Made by a program: the position numbers and the translations under genes | Part shown: positions 1 through 8,636 of the stretch, piece after piece | Numbering within the stretch: position 1 is the first letter of the stretch | Layout: the number at the start of each line of letters is the position of its first letter | The notes under the pieces: model-generated | Told to the model about the DNA's origin: nothing | What the model saw: the letters and a program-made list of their open reading frames with translations, nothing else | The model's database searches: none | From: Sodalis sp. dw_96 | Lineage (GTDB): Bacteria; Pseudomonadota; Gammaproteobacteria; Enterobacterales; Enterobacteriaceae | Reading direction: 5' to 3' | NCBI RefSeq assembly: GCF_018449575.1 | Contig: NZ_JAAVUT010000023.1 | Coordinates: forward strand, 1 to 64,000 | Length of the DNA: 64,000 nt

Positions 1-67
1 CGCCCGACAGGGCGGACATAAACTCGCCGGCCGATGAATACCCTTCCGTGGGTAAACCCATTTTCAT
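1..67 (-). CDS. Partial CDS, 5' end only, unknown product
   Basis: Reading leftward from an ATG at 65-67, an open frame of 22 codons runs off the window edge (begins MKMGLPTEGYSSAGEF). An AAGGAAA ribosome-binding site lies a few bases upstream of the ATG, which is why I call it. The fragment is too short to assign a family. It is divergent from the MFS carrier that starts at 833, so the two may share the intervening control region and a pathway, but that is inference from position only. Confidence 0.5.
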   Translation of the reverse strand, partial: MKMGLPTEGYSSAGEFMSALSG

Positions 68-832
68 CCGTGTTTCCTTGTAATATATCGGGATTCCATT
101 CCACCGATCGCCCTATGTCTCTGAACGATTCGCCGTCCCTAACCATGGCGCCTAAAACGCCCTAGAGAACAGAGCGCGAGACAGCGACTTTTATCATGGG
201 TATAAACGGTATTTCTTGCAAAAATCGCTCCTGACCAGCAAAAGATCGCTTCGTGAGATTAGCCACAATCTCTCTAAGTAATCTCAACGCGTTAAGGGAT
301 ACCGATGCCCATTCAAAGCTGCCTGCCGAAACAGCGCACATCAACCTGACTGTAATACCCACAGCCATGGCGCGGACGGGAGTTGAAAAATATGCGATCT
401 ATGTAACATAAAAAGAATAATCATGTTAACAGGGTGTTTTTATCACGAATTATTGTCGACAATATTCAATATTCAATCTGATTACCAAGCCTCTTGAACT
501 GTTAAAACCGGAATGCCGGCTCCCGGAGATCAAGATCAGGCAGATATCAAATTTTAGGGCTGCATTCTTTTCTTTGTCATTTTCCGGTCGTTCTCGTTAG
601 GAACCGGGACGGTGAATGGCATGTTGAGGCGTTCCCTGCAGTGGTCATCCTATTGGGTTGATCCTTCAGGGCGCTGATCGTCAGGTAACGTTGTCGGGGT
701 GAACACTGACACGGGTGCCTGTACATGCGAGTCGATTGGGGCAAACCGCCCCTTACCGGCAACGATCACCTGCAGTGCTTGTCGGCCAACGCATGCCGCC
801 GGGCTGCGACCCGTTTGACGGAGAGTGTGACA
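68..832. other. Divergent intergenic region, no gene seen
   Basis: This 765-bp stretch lies between a leftward partial gene and the rightward MFS carrier. Short open frames on both strands lack ribosome-binding sites and look like chance. The one clear structure is a 14-bp palindrome at 451-464, listed separately. The middle (about 400-480) is AT-rich and is the likely promoter area for one or both genes. Confidence 0.6.
451..464. promoter_or_regulatory. Perfect 14-bp palindrome, candidate GntR-type operator
   Basis: TATTGTCGACAATA reads the same on both strands. Short palindromes of the form TTGT-N2-ACAA are typical of FadR/FCD-subfamily GntR repressors that control carboxylic-acid and sugar-acid catabolism. 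It sits in the divergent promoter region upstream of an anion-symporter-type MFS carrier, which fits. The cognate regulator is not visible nearby; the FCD GntR at 15.9 kb is far away and cannot be linked by sequence alone. Confidence 0.4.
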
Positions 833-2128
833 ATGAAATTGATAATGTTCCGGGGAGCGACGGGCAAAGTCTTTATGTTGATTTGCCTGATGTATTTTAT
901 TGAATATATCGATCGGGTGAATATCTCTATCGCCGCGCCTCTGCTCAAATCCGAGATGCATCTGTCCAATACGCAGCTGGGGCTGGTCCTTTCTGCCTTC
1001 GGCTACTGTTACGCTATTTTCCAGATTATTAACGGCTACATGGGCGATAAAATCGGACCCCATCGCATGCTGGCGTTTTCGGGACTTTTTTGGGCGGCGG
1101 GCACATTGGCTACCGGGCTGTCCGGCGGGCTGATTGCACTGTTCTTCAGTCGTATGCTGGTGGGGCTGGGCGAAGCGGGCACCATCCCCAACGCCACGCG
1201 GGCCATGGGAAACTGGGTGCCGGTGGCGCGCCGCGGTTTCGCGCAAGGTTTCACCCATTCATCGGCACGCGCCGCGGCGGCGATCACGCCCCCGATTATG
1301 GTGGCGTTGATCCCCTTGATTGGCTGGCGCGGCGCCTTTGTCGTGCTGGGCTGTGTCAGCCTGGTCTGGACAGCGCTGTGGTGTTTCTATTTCCGTAACG
1401 ATCCGCGTAAACATCCGGGCGTGAAGGAAGAAGAGATAGCAAAGTTACCTCCCTATTCCGGTCCGGCTCATCGAACCCCGGTTCCCTGGCTGGCGCTGAC
1501 CCGGCGTATCCTGCCGGTAACGTTGGTGTTTTTCTGCCATGCCTGGACGCTATGGCTTTATCTCAGCTGGCTACCAAGCTTTTTTGTCGGCGAATACGGC
1601 ATTGATTTAAAAACATCCGCGTTGTTTACCTCAGGCGTGTTTATCGCCGGTGTGCTGGGCAATACCGCCGGTGGATTATTAACCGATGCGTGGTTTCAGC
1701 GGACCAAGAACATCAATGCGGCGCGGCGCAATATCATTATTTTCGCCTTTTTGGGATCCTTGGCGTTTATGTCCTGTGTCCTGTTCATTCATCAACAAAA
1801 TGTCATTGCACTATGCCTTGCCGCATCGCTGTTTTTCCTGGAACTGGCGGAGGGGCCTATCTGGGCGGTGCCGCTGGATGTCGCCCCCGCCTATGCCGGG
1901 GTGGCCAGTGGATTTGTCAGCACTTCGGCGGGAATAGCGGGGGTCGTCTCGCCGCTGGCGTTCGGTTATATCAGCGATGTAACCGGCAGTTACCGGCTAC
2001 CGTTCATTATGTCCATTGCGTTGCTATTGTGCGGCGTGGTGCTCTCTTTCTGGATTCGGCCGGACCGCCCGCTTCAACGTCGGGAAAAGTTTCCTTCACA
2101 GATGAAATCCGCGCGGGTTCACCAATAA
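833..2128 (+). CDS. MFS transporter, anion:cation symporter family
   Basis: A 431-aa inner-membrane carrier with about 12 hydrophobic segments. The N-terminus carries the ACS-family pattern, with YIDRVNISIA in the first helix and the loop GYMGDKIGPHRM after the second. Relatives (GarP, DgoT, GudP, ExuT) import sugar acids such as glucarate, galactarate or galactonate with protons, so an organic anion is the likely substrate. I chose the ATG at 833 because GGAGAG lies 7 bases upstream and the protein then starts at the usual family position; the open frame extends to 725 without a comparable signal. The gene converges on the aer-like gene with a GC-rich hairpin in the 34-bp gap. Substrate unknown. 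Confidence 0.85.
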   Translation: MKLIMFRGATGKVFMLICLMYFIEYIDRVNISIAAPLLKSEMHLSNTQLGLVLSAFGYCYAIFQIINGYMGDKIGPHRMLAFSGLFWAAGTLATGLSGGLIALFFSRMLVGLGEAGTIPNATRAMGNWVPVARRGFAQGFTHSSARAAAAITPPIMVALIPLIGWRGAFVVLGCVSLVWTALWCFYFRNDPRKHPGVKEEEIAKLPPYSGPAHRTPVPWLALTRRILPVTLVFFCHAWTLWLYLSWLPSFFVGEYGIDLKTSALFTSGVFIAGVLGNTAGGLLTDAWFQRTKNINAARRNIIIFAFLGSLAFMSCVLFIHQQNVIALCLAASLFFLELAEGPIWAVPLDVAPAYAGVASGFVSTSAGIAGVVSPLAFGYISDVTGSYRLPFIMSIALLLCGVVLSFWIRPDRPLQRREKFPSQMKSARVHQ

Positions 2129-2138
2129 GGGATAGATG

Positions 2139-2157
2139 CGGCGGGCGCTTCCCGCCG
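2139..2157. terminator. GC-rich hairpin between convergent genes
   Basis: CGGCGGG and CCCGCCG form a perfect 7-bp stem around a 5-nt loop in the 34-bp gap between the MFS carrier and the aer-like gene. There is no clear T tract on either side, so it may be a weak bidirectional terminator or a stabilising 3' end. Confidence 0.4.
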
Positions 2158-2162
2158 AGAGC

Positions 2163-3749
2163 TTAGGCCTCCGCTACCGGAACTTTAGGCGCTTCAATCA
2201 AATGCTGCCTAAACACGGTGACAGCCTGAAGAAGTTTTGTGGTGCGATCTCGCAGGCCATCGGTCACAGTGGTGGTCTCTCCCACCAATAGGGCATTTTG
2301 CTGCATGGCCTCATCGAGTTGCGCCACGGCAATATTCACTTGACCGATACCTTCCGATTGTTCGGTGGTGGCCAGGCTGATTTCACTGATCATTGAGGAT
2401 ACGCGGGATACCTGGTTCACAATATCGTTCATGACCTCCCCGGCGTTATTCGCCAATTTACTGCCGGCGGCAATCTTTTCCACACTGTCATTAATCAAAT
2501 CTTTGATTTCCTTGGCGGCATTGGCGCTCCGCTGCGCCAATGACCGCACTTCGCCGGCGACTACCGCGAATCCCCGCCCCGTTTCACCGGCACGCGCCGC
2601 TTCAACGGCGGCATTCAGCGCAAGGATATTGGTCTGGAAGGCAATACCGTCGATGACCGAAATGATCTCGCTGATTTTTTTGCTCGAGCTGGTAATGGTC
2701 GCCATGGTATCCACCACCTGTCCCACCACCGCGCCGCCTTTACTCGCGGCTTCGCTGGCGGATTTGGCCTGTTTACTGGCATTGTGGGCGGTATCGGCAT
2801 TATTTTTTACCGTTGCCGTCATTTGTTCCATGGAGGCGGCGGTTTGCTCGAGGCTGGAGGCCGCATCTTCACTGCGAGAACTCAGTTCGCCATTACCCCT
2901 GGCTATACCGTCCCCCGCATGCTGCAAGCCGGAGATTTGCTCATTGACATCATCGGTTAACGACCGCAGATTCAATCCCGACTGATTGATGGCACGCAGA
3001 ATCATGCCTACCTCGTCAACGCGGTTTAGGGACAAACTGCTGTCAAACTGACCGGCGGCGACGCTTAGGGCTTGTTTCAATACGCGTTCCAACGGCCTGG
3101 ATACCAGGGTTTCCATCCATAGGGATATCAATAGGGATATACAGGCGGCCAATGCTACGGTCAGTCCTATTTCTTGAACCGGAAGCGCCAATAGATAAGC
3201 ACTTATCAGGCTCAGGGGCACAATCGCCAATGCCCCGCAGCGAATGCGCCATCGCACCGACATGGTTTGCAGACAGGACATCCAGCCAAGCAGGCCGCCG
3301 TGGAGGGCCAGTCCCTCATGGAACTTAATGCCGCCGGTTTTACCCGCCGTAAAATTTCGATAAAAACTGTCTGTCTCCTCAACCTCTTTACGCGTGGGTT
3401 TAGTGCGAACCGACATATAACCGGTCAAGCGGCCGTTTCGAATTATCGGGGTCACATTCGCCCGCACCCAATAGTAATCGCCATTCTTGCGACGGTTTTT
3501 CACCAGCGCCGTCCAGGAGCGGCCGGCCTTTATCGTTTGCCATAAATCGGCAAACGCCTGGGCGGGCATGTCAGGGTGGCGCACTATATTATGGGGCTGC
3601 CCCAGAAGTTCATCAGGCTGATAGCCGCTCGCCTGAATAAAGGCAGCATTTGCGTAGGTGATATGGCTCTGCGTATCCGTCACAGACATCAGGGTGGCGT
3701 CGTCTGGTAAAATATATTCGTTCTGGGTTACAGGCAGATTGCTACGCAT
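2163..3749 (-). CDS. aer: Aer-type aerotaxis receptor (PAS + methyl-accepting domain)
   Basis: A 528-aa chemoreceptor that reports redox or oxygen state to CheA/CheW. The first ~120 residues are a PAS domain very like E. coli Aer (VTQNEY, SDT-type opening, [29 protein letters not shown]), the region that binds FAD in Aer. A membrane-anchoring hydrophobic stretch follows near residues 185-225, then a HAMP-like segment. The C-terminal signalling domain has the conserved hairpin tip [19 protein letters not shown]. There is no periplasmic ligand-binding domain and no C-terminal NWxxF-type methylation-enzyme tether. The ATG at 3749 matches the Aer start; the open frame runs 19 codons further up without support. 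It stands alone, apart from chemotaxis or flagellar genes. Confidence 0.88.
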   Translation of the reverse strand: MRSNLPVTQNEYILPDDATLMSVTDTQSHITYANAAFIQASGYQPDELLGQPHNIVRHPDMPAQAFADLWQTIKAGRSWTALVKNRRKNGDYYWVRANVTPIIRNGRLTGYMSVRTKPTRKEVEETDSFYRNFTAGKTGGIKFHEGLALHGGLLGWMSCLQTMSVRWRIRCGALAIVPLSLISAYLLALPVQEIGLTVALAACISLLISLWMETLVSRPLERVLKQALSVAAGQFDSSLSLNRVDEVGMILRAINQSGLNLRSLTDDVNEQISGLQHAGDGIARGNGELSSRSEDAASSLEQTAASMEQMTATVKNNADTAHNASKQAKSASEAASKGGAVVGQVVDTMATITSSSKKISEIISVIDGIAFQTNILALNAAVEAARAGETGRGFAVVAGEVRSLAQRSANAAKEIKDLINDSVEKIAAGSKLANNAGEVMNDIVNQVSRVSSMISEISLATTEQSEGIGQVNIAVAQLDEAMQQNALLVGETTTVTDGLRDRTTKLLQAVTVFRQHLIEAPKVPVAEA

Positions 3750-3866
3750 GCTAAAAACCCTGCAATAAGAGGTGGGGAAAATAAAGCGATGGAATCTTAT
3801 CGGCACCTTTTGAACAAACTTTACCTGTTTAGCCTCGCCCTTGACTAATTTACACCCAGCAGCTCA

Positions 3867-4000
3867 AAGCACGTGGTCCGGCGAGTCAGGGGTGGCGCTG
3901 CTGCAATCGGACAGCGCGCTGAGCCCCGCCGCCGAGCGGTTACGGGACATTATCCAGCAGACCTTGCTTGCGCACCATGGCCGCCTGGGAAGTGGGTGAG
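3867..4000 (+). pseudogene. Possible 3' remnant of a LysR-type regulator
   Basis: In one plus-strand frame this stretch reads as a protein C-terminus ending in TGA, with the segment LSPAAERLRDIIQQTLLAH, a pattern common at the end of LysR-family effector domains. Base composition is GC-rich and codon-like, unlike the flanking AT-rich DNA. There is no start codon with a ribosome-binding site, and the frame closes upstream at a TGA. I infer it is what remains of a deleted gene; the family call is tentative. The perfect hairpin just after the stop would be its terminator. Confidence 0.35.
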
Positions 4001-4002
4001 TT

Positions 4003-4029
4003 CAAGGGGACCTTTGGAAGGTCCCCTTG
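4003..4029. terminator. Perfect 12-bp stem hairpin
   Basis: CAAGGGGACCTT and AAGGTCCCCTTG pair perfectly around a 3-nt loop. It follows directly on the stop codon of the possible regulator remnant, and is also downstream of the secreted hydrolase on the other strand. The T content after the stem is modest (TTACTATC), so it may be a weak terminator. Confidence 0.5.
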
Positions 4030-4108
4030 GTTACTATCATCAAAAAATCTTATTATTATTCACATTGGCCGAAGATATCCTCGAAGAGCAACGTCATTGA
4101 ACCGCTTA

Positions 4109-5296
4109 TCAATGAATGTTTTTACCCATCCAGGTATCTACGAACTTGGCGACCTGCAGGTTATTTTTCTCCAGCATAATGAAATGGCCGTTGCCGTTAA
4201 TTCCTATGCTCGGCAGGCGGATAAAATCATTTTTGACCCCCGCCTGCGTCAGGTATTTTGACGTGCACAGGTCAAAGGGCACATGGTATGACGCGGCGCT
4301 GCCCACCATCAGGATAGGGACCTGGGCCAGATTGGCCAATTTACGGACCGGCGCCCCTTGCAGCCAGCAGGTGGCGATATCCGGCTGATCCGGTTTTGTC
4401 TGTTCCATGGGTTTAAGGTCTGAAGCATCGACAAGGGGCGGATCATAGGTCAAGGGGGTCTGCGTCAGGCCATAAGGCCGGGAGATTTTTTCGTCATATT
4501 TGAACCAGTGCGGCGCACCGGTATCCTTTACATTGTAAAAGGGCGGTCCGCTGGATTCGATGGCAATCACGGCTTTGACGTCTTTAGGACGATCGTTTGC
4601 GATACCCCAGCCAATCGGACCGGACTGTGAGTGCGTCAGCAGGATAACCGGTCCTATACGGTCAATCAGCGCGTCGGCGGCGGTCCGATTCAGCGTTTCG
4701 TTTTGCTGAAGATCGGTCATATCTTCCATCTGCGAGGCATAGAATTGATCGAAGGTCGCATCCCCCGGCTTGCCGTCTCCCGGCCACTGGGTATGCTGCT
4801 TGGCTTGTGGATAAAGAGCTGAATCCTGCTGGCGGGAAAACCATTTGATGGAATAGCTGGTATCGGGTTTACGGGTTGATCCGTAAGCATCGGGAAAATA
4901 TCCGGAGCGTCCGCGCCCGACCTGATCCACCACGTAGACCGCATAACCGCGGCTCAAGAAATAGGTTGCCCATCCTTCGCGGCCGTCGGGTGTTTCATAA
5001 TACCCTTCGCCGGTTTGGCCGCCGCCGTGAATCATTAATAGCGGATAAGGATGCGTTTGTTTGGCGGGGATCTGGTATTGCACATACATCTGCCCGGACA
5101 TGCGCTGACCCTCTTTTGTCAGGGTGTATTTGCCCACGACAAAAAAATTCCCCTGGCTGGCTATGGAAATCGGCCCCCCTTCGATGGTGGCTGAATGCAT
5201 GGCTTTCGCAGGTTCCCGCGCAAACGCGCCTGTGAGCGTTGCCACATAAAAAACGGCGGTAATACAAAGACATCCTAAAATATCCTGACCTTTCAT
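4109..5296 (-). CDS. Secreted alpha/beta-hydrolase
   Basis: A 395-aa protein with a Sec signal peptide (hydrophobic residues 8-24, cleavage likely after AFA near residue 26), so it acts in the periplasm or outside the cell. The fold is shown by HGGG near residue 90 (oxyanion hole), the strand THSQSGP near 225 with the presumed nucleophile serine in an H-S-Q-S-G elbow rather than the usual G-x-S-x-G, and GNGHF near 370 carrying the likely catalytic histidine. The HSQSG elbow is seen in a subfamily of secreted esterase-like hydrolases of proteobacteria. The substrate cannot be told. A LysR regulator is transcribed in the same direction 323 bp upstream and may control it. Confidence 0.75.
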   Translation of the reverse strand: MKGQDILGCLCITAVFYVATLTGAFAREPAKAMHSATIEGGPISIASQGNFFVVGKYTLTKEGQRMSGQMYVQYQIPAKQTHPYPLLMIHGGGQTGEGYYETPDGREGWATYFLSRGYAVYVVDQVGRGRSGYFPDAYGSTRKPDTSYSIKWFSRQQDSALYPQAKQHTQWPGDGKPGDATFDQFYASQMEDMTDLQQNETLNRTAADALIDRIGPVILLTHSQSGPIGWGIANDRPKDVKAVIAIESSGPPFYNVKDTGAPHWFKYDEKISRPYGLTQTPLTYDPPLVDASDLKPMEQTKPDQPDIATCWLQGAPVRKLANLAQVPILMVGSAASYHVPFDLCTSKYLTQAGVKNDFIRLPSIGINGNGHFIMLEKNNLQVAKFVDTWMGKNIH

Positions 5297-5619
5297 CGTC
5301 GCTTACCTTATTGTTGAGTAGATGACAAACACAGCCATTACCGCTACCCCGGCTACTATTTCGACGTCGACGGCTATATCTGAAAAGTAGTCAATATTTT
5401 CCACATAGCAGAAATTATTTATTTAATGCAGACATCACTGCGAGATATAAGGGATATTGATATCAGCGTCAAGAACAGTCGCCGATTCGCTGTCGACAAT
5501 GTGATGCAGTAATCTTTTTTGCTTGTTTTACGACCAGTCAGTTTTACTTATGATTGAGAAGGCGTGTTTAAACGTGGCAGGGGTCAATGTGAATGGCTAA
5601 AGATCGTCACATGCAATGA
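5297..5619. other. Intergenic region, promoter of hydrolase expected
   Basis: A 323-bp gap between the LysR gene and the hydrolase, both read leftward. I see no coding potential. An imperfectly symmetric CTGTCGACAATG lies near 5490, and AT-rich DNA at about 5390-5430 is where the hydrolase promoter would be expected. Confidence 0.4.
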
Positions 5620-6531
5620 TTATTGTTCCAGCGGCAAGCGGAGAACATCGGCAAGATGATCGAGAATCACGCGGGTTTTAGGCGGCATACGATGGCCGAC
5701 GGGAATCAGGGCATGCACTGGCGCACCCTCTGTATCGGCTTTAGGCAATAGATGTTGCAGCGCACCGGAGATAACGTGAGGCTGTGCGACCCGGTCAAAA
5801 AGCTGGGCGATGCCCAAGCCGTTGACAGCGGCATCCACCATGGCCCCGCCATCGGACAGGATTATCGCGGCATCTGGCGAGAGAACTAGGGTCTGCCCGC
5901 CGTCCCATAGGGTCCATGGCCGCAGCCGGCCGGAGATCGAGCGAAACATGATGGCTTGCTGGTCGCTCAGCTGCTTTACCGACGTAATGGGGTCGCGTTG
6001 CTTAAGATAAGCCGCGGATGCATACAATCCCAAACGGAGATCGCAAAGCTTGCGTACGGTCATCTCCCCTTCGGCGGGAAGTTGTCCGATGCGCACCACG
6101 ATATCCCATCCCTCTCCCACGGCATCCACATGACGATCGTTCAGCGTGAACTCCAGGGTGATTTTCGGATAACGTTTTCTGATGGCGGCAAAGGTGGGCA
6201 AAAACAGCCTGCCGAGGCCCGCCGGAACATTAAGACGCACCCGTCCGGCGGGGTCTTCATGGCGCGCCGCAAGGGCGGTTTCCGCTTCGCTTAGTCCATC
6301 CAGCGCCATACGCGCCGCCTGCAGATAAATCTCCCCGTCTTCCGTCAGGCGGACTACCCGGGTGGTGCGCTGGAACAAACTGGTGCCGAGCCGGAGCTCA
6401 AGGCGTTGTACCGCCTTGCCGACGTTTGATTTGCTGGTGCCAAGCTGTTCGGCCGCACGGGTAAAGCTGGCGTTCTGCGCCACCACGATAAATGTAGCAA
6501 TATCCAGCATGGCTGGCGGAGAATGGACCAT
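5620..6531 (-). CDS. LysR-family transcriptional regulator
   Basis: A 303-aa cytoplasmic regulator. Residues ~8-67 form the winged helix-turn-helix with the family pattern ASFTRAAEQLGTSKSNVGKAVQRLELRLGT followed by LFQRTTRVVRLTEDGEIYL. The rest is the usual periplasmic-binding-protein-like effector domain, including the PAGRVRLNVPAGLGR linker typical of the CrgA/AaeR-like group. The start at 6531 gives a few residues before the HTH; the ATG seven codons later is an alternative. It lies upstream of the secreted hydrolase in the same direction, and may regulate it, although LysR genes more often diverge from their targets. Confidence 0.85.
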   Translation of the reverse strand: MVHSPPAMLDIATFIVVAQNASFTRAAEQLGTSKSNVGKAVQRLELRLGTSLFQRTTRVVRLTEDGEIYLQAARMALDGLSEAETALAARHEDPAGRVRLNVPAGLGRLFLPTFAAIRKRYPKITLEFTLNDRHVDAVGEGWDIVVRIGQLPAEGEMTVRKLCDLRLGLYASAAYLKQRDPITSVKQLSDQQAIMFRSISGRLRPWTLWDGGQTLVLSPDAAIILSDGGAMVDAAVNGLGIAQLFDRVAQPHVISGALQHLLPKADTEGAPVHALIPVGHRMPPKTRVILDHLADVLRLPLEQ

Positions 6532-6656
6532 GGTTTATCCAGAGCGGCAATAAGCGGTCAAACCTAAGGAATGTCGCCAGAGTGTAGATCAACGGGAGGC
6601 AGAACTCATCCCCATCTTACTTTACACTATCCATGCCGGAGCACTTTTCAACAAGC

Positions 6657-7376
6657 TCAGATATTCTCAATATCTTCTTCGTTGATAGTGCCGTGATCCA
6701 ACCGGAAAACACGATTGCATAATCGTTTGATCAACCCATGGTCATGGGAGGCAAATACAAAGATATCCGTTCCGGCAATCCAGTCGTGCATCCGTGCTTC
6801 CGCCTTTTTCTGGAAAGAGGCGTCGCCGGTGGCGAACATCTCGTCAATCAGCAGGATTTCCGGCTTAACCGACGTGGCCACCGAAAACATTAGCCGCATT
6901 GTCATACCTGAAGAATAGGTCCGTACCGGCAGGACCAGAAAATCGCCCAATTCGCTGAAATCTTCTATATCCGGGATTTTTGCCTTGGCTTGTGAGACGG
7001 AGTTTCCCATCAGCAACAGCATGCGCATGATATTTTCGTAACCGGAAAGTTCAGGGTCCATACCCGCGCCCAATTCAAACACCGTGGACACCAAACCCAT
7101 TCGCGTAATTCTTCCCGAGGTTGTGCAATAAATACCGGCCATAGTGCGCAACAACGTGCTTTTCCCTGCGCCGTTATGTCCAATCAGGCCGACAGCGTCT
7201 CCGTTGTTCAAAGCAAAACTGACGTGATCCAGGGCGGTTACCGTAACAATAGAGCCGCCGCTGCTACCGATACGCCCTCCCGAGCCGATCCTGACCAATT
7301 GATTGCGCAGCGATTGCGAATGGGCGTTATAGATGGGATAGGCCACCGAGACATCATCAAAAACAAGCGTCGCCAT
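6657..7376 (-). CDS. Polysaccharide ABC exporter, ATP-binding subunit (Wzt-like)
   Basis: A 239-aa ATPase that powers export of an undecaprenyl-linked polysaccharide across the inner membrane together with the Wzm-like permease just upstream. Walker A GHNGAGKS is at ~66-73, the signature YSSGM at ~154-158, Walker B ILLIDE at ~174-179 and the switch histidine in ASHD near 211. It ends soon after the nucleotide-binding domain and lacks the C-terminal carbohydrate-binding domain of E. coli O8/O9a Wzt (about 400-430 aa), so it belongs to the short type that needs no chain-terminal modification for export. It starts two bases after the permease stop, so the two are translationally linked. The polymer is probably the rhamnan made by the neighbouring genes. 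Confidence 0.85.
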   Translation of the reverse strand: MATLVFDDVSVAYPIYNAHSQSLRNQLVRIGSGGRIGSSGGSIVTVTALDHVSFALNNGDAVGLIGHNGAGKSTLLRTMAGIYCTTSGRITRMGLVSTVFELGAGMDPELSGYENIMRMLLLMGNSVSQAKAKIPDIEDFSELGDFLVLPVRTYSSGMTMRLMFSVATSVKPEILLIDEMFATGDASFQKKAEARMHDWIAGTDIFVFASHDHGLIKRLCNRVFRLDHGTINEEDIENI

Positions 7377-7378
7377 GG

Positions 7379-8158
7379 TTATATCCAGAATGCCAGCCGG
7401 GGTGCATGACGGTTGAAAAACAGCAGCGTCACCGTCCAGCCCGCCAACGCCATGAGAATCACCGTCTGATAAACAAAGCTGGCAGGAATAGTGCCAAAGA
7501 TCGGGTCGCGCACCAGAGTGACAAAATAGGTAAAGGGATTAAGCCAGATAATGGCTTGGCTGACGCCGATATGGCCGGCCTTGTAAATGACCGGGGTCAG
7601 GAAAAACACAATGGGCATTAAGGATTGTACTATCTGCTCCACATCGCGAAAACGGGCGCCAATGAGGCCAAGCAATACCGATATCCATAGCAGATTAAGC
7701 ACCACCAGGGCGAAACCAACGACGCTTAACAAACTCACCCAGCTTATCGATTGAGGATAGACCAGCAGCACCCCCACCAGCACCAGTAAATTATGGCCAA
7801 GAGAAATACATTGACGGGCAATCAGCTGAATCGGGTGGATAAAAATAGGCAATTGCAAATTGCGGATAATCTGCGCTTGGCGAACAAAAATCCCGGTACT
7901 TTCAGTGACAGTCCCCGAGATAAATTGCCACAATAACAATCCTACGGTTAACGATGGAATAAATTGGCTGCGATCCTGATGTAGCAGCTGACTCCAGACC
8001 AGGCCCAGCCCCACGACGCCAATCGCCGCGCCCAGCGTCAGCCAAAGCGGCCCGAGCATGCTGCGCTTGTATCGCGCCTTGGTATCGCTATAGGCCAAAT
8101 GGGAAATAAGCGGCAGATGGCGAACACTTTTTATTAAATCTTTTGTTGCGAAATACAT
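7379..8158 (-). CDS. Polysaccharide ABC exporter, permease subunit (Wzm-like)
   Basis: A 259-aa ABC-2-type inner-membrane protein with about six hydrophobic segments. The N-terminus [20 protein letters not shown] is characteristic of the Wzm/KpsM/TagG family. It forms the channel for the Wzt-like ATPase encoded two bases downstream. It is divergent from the first glycosyltransferase of the rhamnose locus, with 478 bp of AT-rich DNA between them holding the likely promoters. No O-antigen ligase is seen in the window; Wzm/Wzt loci normally rely on a waaL elsewhere. Confidence 0.87.
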   Translation of the reverse strand: MYFATKDLIKSVRHLPLISHLAYSDTKARYKRSMLGPLWLTLGAAIGVVGLGLVWSQLLHQDRSQFIPSLTVGLLLWQFISGTVTESTGIFVRQAQIIRNLQLPIFIHPIQLIARQCISLGHNLLVLVGVLLVYPQSISWVSLLSVVGFALVVLNLLWISVLLGLIGARFRDVEQIVQSLMPIVFFLTPVIYKAGHIGVSQAIIWLNPFTYFVTLVRDPIFGTIPASFVYQTVILMALAGWTVTLLFFNRHAPRLAFWI

Positions 8159-8636
8159 TACAGCAGCTAATCCTACAATCAGGTATCAATTACCAGTCAT
8201 ATTAACGCCTGGCTTGGATCATGAAATGCCCTGCTTTTCCATGGTTGAGAGGATATAAACGTAAACATATACTCCTCTTGGCAGAGTGTAACGGCAGTCC
8301 GATAATAAATGCCAGGATTTAGTTCAGGCAGGATGTTATTTACTCTTTTACCGAATAGCGAGAAAAAGCCCACTCCCGAACGATCTTTTTCAAAGACGAC
8401 ACAAATCTAAACAACTTATTGTTAATAATATATTGAAAAAAAATAGAAGAAATAAGCTATTTCAGTTCAGGAAACCTTGCTTCCTTGAACTAAGATGACC
8501 AACTGATATATTCAACTCATTGAGCATGACGGCATTTCCATCTAATTATTTTAACGCATATTTGTTCAATCGAATATTATAACTCTTTGAATCAATCAAT
8601 CGTGCCTGCACCCTGAAGTATTAAACAGGAGCGTCG
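8159..8636. other. Divergent promoter region of the polysaccharide locus
   Basis: 478 bp of AT-rich DNA between the leftward exporter operon and the rightward glycosyltransferase operon. I looked for a JUMPstart/ops element (GGCGGTAGC), which would mark RfaH control, and did not find one on either strand. No gene is seen. Confidence 0.5.

Larger units (their letters stand above)
3750..4108. other. Intergenic region with gene remnant and hairpin
   Basis: This 359-bp gap lies upstream of aer and downstream of the secreted hydrolase. It holds a short degraded coding remnant (3867-4000) and a perfect hairpin (4003-4029), both listed separately. The stretch 3750-3850 probably carries the aer promoter; I see no clear -35/-10 pair. 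Confidence 0.5.

Noticed and set aside
162-368. 68-codon open frame on the minus strand upstream of the MFS gene
   Set aside because: No ribosome-binding site, no recognisable protein features, and it lies in a probable divergent control region.
8159-8636. JUMPstart/ops element in front of the polysaccharide operons
   Set aside because: I searched both strands for GGCGGTAGC and close variants and found none.
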